From an uncultured Actinomyces sp. (GTDB lineage Bacteria; Actinomycetota; Actinomycetes; Actinomycetales; Actinomycetaceae), in NCBI GenBank assembly GCA_900545825.1, contig URAS01000015.1, forward strand, positions 1 to 64,000: 64,000 nt of DNA, written 5' to 3'. The notes below the pieces were generated by a model, which saw only the letters and a list, made by a program, of their open reading frames with translations, did no database searches and was not told where the DNA came from. Shown piece by piece: positions 17,677 through 24,218 of this stretch (position 1 is the first letter of the stretch; each line of letters begins with the position of its first letter). The translations under genes were made by a program, and so were the position numbers.

Positions 17677-18885
17677 ATGCGGAGCGTTGCCGACCATCTC
17701 AATCTCTGCCTGGACCACGTGGCGCCGCTGGCGCCCCTGGGCGTCGTGCTGCCCGACACCGTCGGCTGCGTGCTGGCGGAGACGGTGATGGCGCCCTTCG
17801 ATCGGCCGGTGGCCGACCAGGCGACGTGCGACGGCTACGCCGTGCGGGCCGAGGATCTGGAGGGCGCGAACGACGCCCACCCGGCCAAGCTGGACGTCCT
17901 CGGCGAGCTGCGGGCCGGCGACACCCAGCCGGTCGCCCTCGTGCCGGGCGCGTGCCTGCGGATCGCGTCGGGCGCGCCGCTGCCCGGCGGCGCCGACACC
18001 GTCGTGCCGCTGGACGTGACCGACCAGGATCCGCGCGTCGTCTCCGTTTTCTGCGAGGCCGAGGTCGGCGAGAACATCATTTATCGCGGCGAGGATGTCG
18101 CCCAGGGCTCCGAGATCCTCACGTCGGGCACACGCATCGACGCCCGCCAGGTCGCGCTGCTGGCCGGCGTCGGCCGCCTGCGCGTCCAGGTGCGACCCAA
18201 GCCGCGCGTCGTCATCGTCTCGATCGGCGACGAGCTGGTCGAGCCCGGCCAGCGCGCCGACGTCGGCGCCGTCTTCGACGCCAACGGACACGCCCTGGCC
18301 TGCGCCGTTGCCGACGCGGGCGCGACGACGTTCCGTGTGTCGGCGGTGCCCGACGACCCGACGACGCTCAGCGAGGTGCTGCACAACCAGCTGATGCGCG
18401 CCGACGTTCTCGTCACCACCGGCGGCCTGTCCTACGGCAGCGGCGACACGGTGAAAGAGGTGCTGTCGCCCCTGGGGACCGTCCGGTTCGACAACGTCGC
18501 CATGTCGCCCGGCAAACAGTTCGGGGTCGGCACCCTGGATAACGTCCCGATCTTCTGCCTGCCCGGCGACCCGGTGGCCGCGCAGATCGGCTACGAGATC
18601 TTCGTCCGCCCGTGCCTGCGCAAGATGGCCGGCTGGGAGGACTACTACCGCCCCGCGATCCGCGCGAAGGTCACGCACGGGTGGCTGTCGCCCTCGGGGA
18701 AGCGCGAGTTCGCGCGCGTCACGCTGTCGGGCGACCCGCAGGAGGGTTACACGGCGACGCCGGAGGGCGACCAGGACCAGCTGCTGCTCACGGCCCTGGC
18801 GCGCTCGAACGCCCTCGCCGTCGTGCCCGAGGGCGTCGGCGAGGTGCGCGCCGGCGACGAGCTGTACTGCATGGTGCTCGACTAG
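17677..18885 (+). CDS. glp: MoeA/gephyrin-like protein, probable divisome factor Glp
   Basis: 402 residues with the four-domain MoeA layout: ATCDGYAVRAED at 50-60, VSIGDELVEPG, TTGGLSYGSGDTV, AMSPGKQFGVG and CLPGDPVAAQ. Classical MoeA inserts molybdenum into molybdopterin. In Corynebacterium the gene in the same context (followed by a RimJ-like gene and the membrane protein GlpR) is Glp, which binds FtsZ and takes part in division. The same neighbours follow here, and no other molybdopterin genes are in the window, so Glp is favoured by context. ATG at 17677 follows GGAAGGAGA. Confidence 0.85.
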   Translation: MRSVADHLNLCLDHVAPLAPLGVVLPDTVGCVLAETVMAPFDRPVADQATCDGYAVRAEDLEGANDAHPAKLDVLGELRAGDTQPVALVPGACLRIASGAPLPGGADTVVPLDVTDQDPRVVSVFCEAEVGENIIYRGEDVAQGSEILTSGTRIDARQVALLAGVGRLRVQVRPKPRVVIVSIGDELVEPGQRADVGAVFDANGHALACAVADAGATTFRVSAVPDDPTTLSEVLHNQLMRADVLVTTGGLSYGSGDTVKEVLSPLGTVRFDNVAMSPGKQFGVGTLDNVPIFCLPGDPVAAQIGYEIFVRPCLRKMAGWEDYYRPAIRAKVTHGWLSPSGKREFARVTLSGDPQEGYTATPEGDQDQLLLTALARSNALAVVPEGVGEVRAGDELYCMVLD

Positions 18886-18886
18886 C

Positions 18887-19561
18887 GTGAGCCTCGCCGA
18901 CTGGTGGTGGGAGATCACCCACGAGCCGCTGCAGGCCAGGCAGACCGAGGTCACCGAGCGGGGCCTTATTAAGCCCGGGAATCCGCCGATCTCGACGGTT
19001 ACGCTGTGCGAGATGGCCGGCCGGGACCACGCGCGCGCCGAGGAGCTGCGCGCCAACAACCGCGAGTGGCTGGCCCCGTGGGAGGCCACCGTGCCCGTCG
19101 GGTACCCCACGCCGGTCCCCACCTTCGACGAATACACCCGGCGCACCCGCCACCTGGTCCGCGTCGGCAAGGTCATGCCGCTGGCGATATTCGTCGATTC
19201 GCGTCAGGTCGGCCAGGTGACGATTTCCGACATCACCCGCGGGGCGTGCCATTCGGCGACGATCGGGTATTGGGTCATTCCCGAGGTCGCCGGGCGCGGC
19301 CTTATGACTCTGGCGGTGGCGATGGCGTTCGACCTCGCGTTTACCGATTTGGGATTGCACCGCGTCGAACTCAATATTCGCCCGGAAAATGCCCGCTCAT
19401 TAGCGATTCCGCGGCATTTAGGCTTGCGGCAGGAGGGTGTGCGGCGGCGTTACATTAATATCGCGTCGGCGTGGGCCGACCATGTGTCGTTCGCCGCGAC
19501 CGCCGAGGAGGTACCTCTGGGCGGATACGTGCGACAGCTCGAGAAAATGCGGGGCGCGTGA
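18887..19561 (+). CDS. GNAT N-acetyltransferase, RimJ-like
   Basis: 224 residues with a GNAT fold; the acetyl-CoA loop region reads WVIPEVAGRGLMTLAVAMAFD and is followed by the motif B block HRVELNIRPENARSLAIPRHLG. RimJ/RimL-type enzymes acetylate protein N-termini, and RimJ itself ribosomal protein S5; the target here is not shown. GTG at 18887 comes one base after the glp stop, so the genes are coupled. The last third has lower GC and unusual codons (TTA, ATT) for this genome. Confidence 0.8.
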   Translation: MSLADWWWEITHEPLQARQTEVTERGLIKPGNPPISTVTLCEMAGRDHARAEELRANNREWLAPWEATVPVGYPTPVPTFDEYTRRTRHLVRVGKVMPLAIFVDSRQVGQVTISDITRGACHSATIGYWVIPEVAGRGLMTLAVAMAFDLAFTDLGLHRVELNIRPENARSLAIPRHLGLRQEGVRRRYINIASAWADHVSFAATAEEVPLGGYVRQLEKMRGA

Positions 19562-19596
19562 GGCAGCCGGGGCGCGTGGTGCACGTGTGACATGTG

Positions 19597-19624
19597 GGGA
19601 AAACTCTCATCGTGAGGGTTTTGC
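19597..19624. repeat. hairpin GAAAACTCTCA/TGAGGGTTTT
   Basis: A 10-bp inverted repeat with one mismatch, AAAACTCTCA and TGAGGGTTTT, with a three-base loop, lying between the RimJ-like and GlpR-like genes. It resembles the other intergenic palindromes but occurs only once here. It could act as a partial terminator. Confidence 0.45.
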
Positions 19625-19679
19625 CGACACGTGGTGTGCCGCCGCGGGATTGCCCGATTCTTCGCCTACCGTTGTCAAC

Positions 19680-20954
19680 GTGAACTTTATGGGGCTGGCT
19701 TTCGTCATCGGTGCCATCCTCATTGGGCTGGTGGCATTTCCGCTTTTCCTCAAGGAAAAGCAGATCGACGCGTCCGCGCGCTCGACCGACCGATTCTCCG
19801 GCCGGCAGCGGGTGCTCGACACGCGCGCGCATGCCTGCCGCGCGGTTCACGGGACAGGCGGTGGAGAAATCCACCCGGGGCGAAAAGGACAGATCATGGT
19901 GCAGGTTTCGAAGAGCACGGGGAGTGCTGCGGCGCTCGCGCACGAGCGCGCCCTCTATGCGGCCTCGATCACCCGGCGTGCGGCGGCGGCCAAGCGTCGG
20001 CTCGTGCTGGCGGTGTGTCTGGCGGCTGCGGCACTCGTCCTCGCCGCGTTTGCGCTGACCACCATGATCGGGTGGGCGTGGTGTGCGCTGCCGCTGGCGG
20101 CGCTGGTCGCCACGCTCGGGCTGGGCGCCCGCGCGGCCAAGGTGGGCCGCGACAACGACGCCCGCATGGAAGCCCGCATCGACCGCCTGCGCCACGAGGC
20201 CCAGACCCGCGAGTTTACGTTCCGCGACTCGGCGTCCTCGCGTGAACTGGGCGAGGCCGCCCTCGAATCGGTGCGCCAGGCTATGCACGACGCCGACGAG
20301 GCGCCGCGCCGCGGGCGTACCCCCGCGCAGATTCGGCACGAGGCCCGCGCGGCCGTGACGGTCCACGCCCCGGCCGTCGGCCTTCAGGATTCGTCTGCCG
20401 CCCAGACCGAGGACGCCCCGAAGTCGGTGGAGCACGAAGCGGCGAAGAAGTCGGTGAAGGAAGAGGCCCGGGTCGTGACGGTCGAGGCCGCCGACAAGCC
20501 GGCCTCCGATGAGGTCGCCGAGAAGCTGGCCGAGAAGGCGGACGCCGCGGCTGAGGTCGATGCGGTCGCCGAGGTCCCGGCGAAGGCCGAGGCCGCCCCG
20601 AAGCGCGCGACGATCGCCCGCATCGAGGGCGAGCACGGCGAGGTCGTCGGCGTCCCCGCGGCCCCGGCCACGCGCGGCGTGAGCGAGGACGCGACGGTCA
20701 AGCCGGCGACGCCCATGCGGATTCCCGCGACGAACTCCAGGCTGCGGCCGATGATCCAGGACACCCTGGACCTCGACACCAAACAGCTGATCGCCCAACA
20801 GCGCACCGAGGTCGGCACGCGCGTGCCGTATCGCCCGATCCGCCCGGTGACGCCCAACGGCGTCGTCCTCACCAGCGAAGAGGTCGCCCGGGGAGCCGCC
20901 GTCCAGTTCAACGTCGACGACATCCTCGATCGTCGGCGCGCCAGCGGAGACTAG
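19680..20954 (+). CDS. glpR: membrane protein, probable Glp receptor GlpR/SepX
   Basis: About 424 residues. An N-terminal membrane helix (about residues 4-23, GLAFVIGAILIGLVAFPLFL) is followed by a basic linker, two further hydrophobic segments near 105-145 and a long Ala/Glu/Lys-rich cytoplasmic tail. The order folate cyclo-ligase, glp/moeA, rimJ-like, then a membrane protein of this shape is that of GlpR (Corynebacterium) and SepX (Streptomyces), which recruits Glp and FtsZ to the septum. The assignment rests on order and topology, as these proteins diverge strongly. GTG at 19680 is chosen so that the membrane helix opens the protein; an ATG at 19689 is possible. Confidence 0.65.
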   Translation: MNFMGLAFVIGAILIGLVAFPLFLKEKQIDASARSTDRFSGRQRVLDTRAHACRAVHGTGGGEIHPGRKGQIMVQVSKSTGSAAALAHERALYAASITRRAAAAKRRLVLAVCLAAAALVLAAFALTTMIGWAWCALPLAALVATLGLGARAAKVGRDNDARMEARIDRLRHEAQTREFTFRDSASSRELGEAALESVRQAMHDADEAPRRGRTPAQIRHEARAAVTVHAPAVGLQDSSAAQTEDAPKSVEHEAAKKSVKEEARVVTVEAADKPASDEVAEKLAEKADAAAEVDAVAEVPAKAEAAPKRATIARIEGEHGEVVGVPAAPATRGVSEDATVKPATPMRIPATNSRLRPMIQDTLDLDTKQLIAQQRTEVGTRVPYRPIRPVTPNGVVLTSEEVARGAAVQFNVDDILDRRRASGD

Positions 20955-20978
20955 CGGCGCAGACGCCCTCATTACTCG

Positions 20979-21059
20979 ATGAACGTGACCTGAAAAGGTC
21001 ACGTTCATTGTTTGTGGGGCATGAACGTGATGAAAGCGGACGAAAGGATCACGGTCACG
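20979..21059. repeat. dispersed palindrome, family B, copy 3
   Basis: ATGAACGTGACC at 20979-20990 pairs perfectly with GGTCACGTTCAT at 20997-21008. A second, weaker pair follows (ATGAACGTGA at 21021-21030 and ATCACGGTCACGG to 21060). It lies between the convergent glpR and tRNA-Lys genes and may act as a terminator there. Confidence 0.75.
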
Positions 21060-21101
21060 GGGAAGGGTGCTGCAGCGCTGCAGTGCGCGGATACAAAAAA
21101 G

Positions 21102-21174
<73 letters not shown>

Positions 21175-21209
21175 ATGGAACCGATGGCTCCACAGACCTT
21201 GCGGCCTGG

Positions 21210-21282
<73 letters not shown>

Positions 21283-21489
21283 ATCGTGTCGCACGAACCG
21301 CGCGAACGAACATTAACTGTAACGGCTGAGGTGGCCCTCTACCAAATCCTCAGGGCAACTGCGCGCCATGTCACACACGCTCGGCGGTTGACGCTCGCCG
21401 CCTCCCCTCGAAGGAACTGCGGCAGGCCCGATACAATGACCTCGCGCCGGCCACGATGCGGCGCTTCCGAGTCCAAGACAAGGAGTCCG

Positions 21490-22122
21490 ATGACTGCGTA
21501 CCCCGACGCCGATCCGCTGGCACCGACCCCTCATCAGCTCGAGGGCGGCGAAAAGCGGTCGACGGCTATCGCCCTCGTCGTGTTGTCGCTGATTGGGGCC
21601 GTCGTCTCGTGCATGCTGCTGCACAGCGAGTACCTGCACACGACCAAGCCCGGCCAGGCGCTGATCTGCGACGTTAACCCGCTGATCGGCTGCTCCAAGT
21701 CGATGTCCAGCCCCCAGGGGCACCTGCTGGGGGTCCCCAACGCGATCTTCGGGGTCCTGGGCTTCGCCGCGCTTATCGGCATTGCGGTCGTCCTCGCGGC
21801 CGGCCGCCGGATCGCACGCTGGCTGTGGTGGTGCCTGGGTGCCGGCACGGTGATCGCCCTCGTGTGGGTCGTGTGGTTCCTCGTCCAGTCCATCACGGTC
21901 TTCCGGGCAATCTGCCCGTTCTGCCTGGTCGTGTGGGCGATGACGATCCCCATCGCCTGCATCGTGTGGACGCACCTTCTGCGCACGTCGCAGCCGGGTC
22001 CCGTCGAGGGGGGCCGTCGTATTGCGATCCAGGCACGGTGGTTTATTGTGGTGCTCATCTACGTCATGATCGTCGCGGCCGTCGCGATTGGTTTGGCAGA
22101 CAAGGTGGCGATGGTTCTATGA
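21490..22122 (+). CDS. vitamin K epoxide reductase (VKOR) family protein
   Basis: 210 residues with five hydrophobic segments. It has the redox features of bacterial VKOR: the active-site pair C142-P-F-C145 in a membrane segment and the loop cysteines C60 and C68. It re-oxidises a DsbA-like thiol oxidase and passes electrons to quinone, driving disulfide formation in exported proteins. Several exported Cys-bearing proteins are encoded in this window. No DsbA gene is adjacent. AAGGAG lies at 21479-21484 before the ATG. Its stop overlaps the start of the metal regulator gene (ATGA). Confidence 0.92.
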   Translation: MTAYPDADPLAPTPHQLEGGEKRSTAIALVVLSLIGAVVSCMLLHSEYLHTTKPGQALICDVNPLIGCSKSMSSPQGHLLGVPNAIFGVLGFAALIGIAVVLAAGRRIARWLWWCLGAGTVIALVWVVWFLVQSITVFRAICPFCLVVWAMTIPIACIVWTHLLRTSQPGPVEGGRRIAIQARWFIVVLIYVMIVAAVAIGLADKVAMVL

Positions 22123-22826
22123 GTTCGGCAAGTTCTTCGGATTCTGCGGTCGCGCAGGATTACGTCAAGATCATTTATTCGGCGACCGAGTGGGGCGGCG
22201 ACCCCGTGTCGGTGACGGGCCTGGCTCAGCGGATGGGCGTCGCGGCGTCGACGGCCTCGGAGAACGTTCGCCGGCTGGTCGACCAGGGCCTCGTCGAGCA
22301 CGTCCCTTATAAGGGGATGACGCTGTCGGAGGAGGGGCGGGCTCAGGCGCTGCGGATGATTCGCCGTCACCGGCTGCTCGAGACCTATCTGCACGACCGG
22401 CTGGGCTTCGAGTGGGACCAGGTTCACGAGGAAGCCGAGGCGCTGGAACACGCCGTGTCGGACATGCTCGTCGACCGCATCGACGCCGAACTCGGCTACC
22501 CGACCGCCGACCCGCACGGCGATCCCATTCCCTCGGCCGACGGCACGGTGACGCGCGCGAAGTACCGCGACCTTGCCGCCCTCGGCGAAGGCGAATCGGC
22601 CCAGGTCCTGCGCATTTCCGACCACGATCCCGAGTTGCTGCGGTTCTTCAACGAACGCGGCGTCGTCCCGGGCACCATGATTTCGCTGGTCGAGCGCCGC
22701 CCCTACGCCGGCACCATCGTCGTCGCCGTCGGGCAGGGCGAGGACGCCACGCGCCTCGAGCTGGCCCAGACCGCCGCCGAATCCGTGTGGATCACCGCCG
22801 ACGAGGACGCCCCGGGCGGGCGCTAG
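22119..22826 (+). CDS. DtxR/MntR-family metal-dependent regulator
   Basis: 235 residues: an N-terminal winged helix (QDYVKIIYSATEW, then RMGVAASTASENVRRL), the DtxR dimerisation and metal-binding domain (RHRLLETYLHDRLGFEWDQVHEEAEALEH, with the usual His/Glu ligands) and a C-terminal SH3-like FeoA domain near 155-230. Such proteins bind Mn2+ or Fe2+ and repress uptake genes. Whether it is MntR or IdeR/DtxR cannot be settled by eye; MntR is slightly favoured. It overlaps the VKOR gene by four bases, which is an unexpected partner for a metal regulator. Confidence 0.88.
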   Translation: MSSASSSDSAVAQDYVKIIYSATEWGGDPVSVTGLAQRMGVAASTASENVRRLVDQGLVEHVPYKGMTLSEEGRAQALRMIRRHRLLETYLHDRLGFEWDQVHEEAEALEHAVSDMLVDRIDAELGYPTADPHGDPIPSADGTVTRAKYRDLAALGEGESAQVLRISDHDPELLRFFNERGVVPGTMISLVERRPYAGTIVVAVGQGEDATRLELAQTAAESVWITADEDAPGGR

Positions 22827-22828
22827 CG

Positions 22829-22919
22829 CGAAACGCTCACCCAGACAGCGAAACGCTCACCGAACGTGTCAAAATCCGGCCCTGAGAGGCCGAAATCGAC
22901 AAGTTAGGTGAGCGTTTCG
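22829..22919. repeat. dispersed palindrome, family A, copy 2
   Basis: Left arm 22849-22870 (CGAAACGCTCACC then GAACGTGTC) and right arm 22898-22919 (GACAAGTTAGGTGAGCGTTTCG less the first base). A second left half-site, GCGAAACGCTCACCC, precedes it at 22829-22842. It lies between two convergent genes and may terminate both. Confidence 0.85.
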
Positions 22920-22929
22920 ATTTATGGGC

Positions 22930-23367
22930 TTACGCCAGCGGGGCGGAGTCGATGACGTGATCGCCCTCGCCCGCGGCAACGAGGGCGTCGCGGATCTTCG
23001 CGCAGGCGGCCGCGATCTGTGCGGGGTCGCCGGCCTTGGCGCGCGAGAGCGACAGCTGGCCCTGGTCGGTCAGCGGGACCAGGTGAATGTGCAGGTGGGG
23101 GACGTCGAAGCCGGCGACGATCTGGCCCACGCGGACGCAGTCGAACGCGGCGATCTGGGCGCGCGAGAGGACCTGGGCGACCCTGGCCATGTGGGCGACG
23201 GTGTCGGCGGGCGCGGTCCAGTAGCTGTCGTATTCCTCGCGCGGGACGAGGAGGAGGTGGCCGTCGGAGAGGGGCTCGATGGTGGCGAACGCGCAGCACA
23301 CGTCGTCGGCCCAGACGAAGGTACCGGGGATCTTGCCGGTCATGATCTGAGTGAAAACAGTAGCCAT
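22930..23367 (-). CDS. HIT family nucleotide hydrolase/transferase
   Basis: 145 residues. The histidine triad H91-L-H93-I-H95-L sits at the usual place, with the N-terminal KIPGTFVWAD block of the Hint/Fhit-like group. Such proteins hydrolyse or transfer nucleoside monophosphates; the true substrate is unknown. The ATG at 23367 lies six bases after a TAGGCT box and has no ribosome binding site, so the mRNA is probably leaderless. Confidence 0.9.
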   Translation of the reverse strand: MATVFTQIMTGKIPGTFVWADDVCCAFATIEPLSDGHLLLVPREEYDSYWTAPADTVAHMARVAQVLSRAQIAAFDCVRVGQIVAGFDVPHLHIHLVPLTDQGQLSLSRAKAGDPAQIAAACAKIRDALVAAGEGDHVIDSAPLA

Positions 23368-23373
23368 GCCTTA

Positions 23374-23379
23374 AGCCTA
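23374..23379 (-). promoter_or_regulatory. -10 box of a leaderless promoter (HIT gene)
   Basis: TAGGCT on the reverse strand, six bases before the ATG at 23367. Confidence 0.5.
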
Positions 23380-23575
23380 GGTCGCCCTCGGCGGCCGCGG
23401 GAGGGGAGCCCAGAATGTGCGCTGTGGCACAGTGGGAACAGCTTCTCAGTTTCGCCGGTCCACCGGCGCCCAAAATGCGCCCCCGCGACCTCGGAAAATA
23501 AGGCGCACCTTGATTAAGATAAGTGACGGAGATTACGTCACGCCCGGCTTGGCTATTCTTGATCGGTTCCAAAAA

Positions 23576-23604
23576 CTTGAATCACTCAAGAAAACGGGTA
23601 GACT
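23576..23604 (+). promoter_or_regulatory. promoter and inverted repeat before dps
   Basis: TTGAAT at 23577-23582 and TAGACT at 23599-23604 are 16 bases apart, a plausible -35/-10 pair 47 bases before the dps start. An inverted repeat CTTGA-N5-TCAAG (23576-23590) overlaps the -35 box and could bind a regulator. Confidence 0.5.
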
Positions 23605-23650
23605 AGGTGTCATCAGCGGGAAAGACCCGCAGACAGAAAGGATGTCTCTC

Positions 23651-24091
23651 ATGAGCAATGCAGTTGTGGAAAAGGCCCTCCAGCAGGCCGTCGTCGACCT
23701 CATCGAGCTGTCGCTGCGCGGCAAGCAGATGCACTGGAACATTCAGGGCGAGGACTTCCGTTCGCTTCACCTGTTCCTCGACGAGATCATTGACGCCGTC
23801 CGCCTCGACGGCGACGAGGCCGCCGAGCGCCTCATCACCATCGGCACCGCCCCCGACGGCCGCGCCGAGACGGTCGCCAAGACGACCTCGCTCGAGCCGG
23901 TCGAGGCCGGGATCCTCTCGACCGACAAGGTCTACCAGCAGTACGAGGCCGACCTCATGACGGTGTCGAAGAACATCCAGGCCACGCTGGACGAGGTCGA
24001 CGAGGCCGACCCGCTGACCGGCGACCTCCTCATCGGCATCTGCCGCAACCTGGAAAAGAACGCGTGGATGCTGCGTTCGCAGGGCAAGTAA
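23651..24091 (+). CDS. dps: Dps-family DNA-protecting ferritin
   Basis: 146 residues, within the Dps size range. The ferroxidase-site pattern is visible: GKQMHWNIQGEDFRSLHLFLDEI (His and Asp/Glu ligands) followed by DAVRLDGDEAAERL. Dps forms a 12-subunit cage that oxidises and stores iron and shields DNA under oxidative or starvation stress. ATG at 23651 is chosen because AAAGGA at 23636-23641 is then eight bases away; an ATG at 23642 overlaps that site. It has its own promoter and terminator. Confidence 0.9.
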   Translation: MSNAVVEKALQQAVVDLIELSLRGKQMHWNIQGEDFRSLHLFLDEIIDAVRLDGDEAAERLITIGTAPDGRAETVAKTTSLEPVEAGILSTDKVYQQYEADLMTVSKNIQATLDEVDEADPLTGDLLIGICRNLEKNAWMLRSQGK

Positions 24092-24111
24092 TCTTTCTCG
24101 GTTACCACACA

Positions 24112-24160
24112 CCCGTCGGGGCAGGGATCAGGCTATGGTCTGGTTCCTGCCCCGACGGCT
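24112..24160 (+). terminator. terminator after dps
   Basis: CCGTCGGGGCAGG pairs with CCTGCCCCGACGG around a loop of about 20 bases. Confidence 0.75.
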
Positions 24161-24218
24161 ATCTGCGCTAGTGTGAAGCTGACTGATCAGACGTTCATTT
24201 CGAGACGGGGGAGAGGCC

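Noticed and set aside
16112..17788. 558-codon forward frame across mscL, the SAF gene and the folate cyclo-ligase
   Set aside because: It runs antisense through three recognised genes and has no match of its own.
24160..24218. T-box or leader peptide before leuS
   Set aside because: The gap is under 60 bases and lacks T-box conserved sequences.
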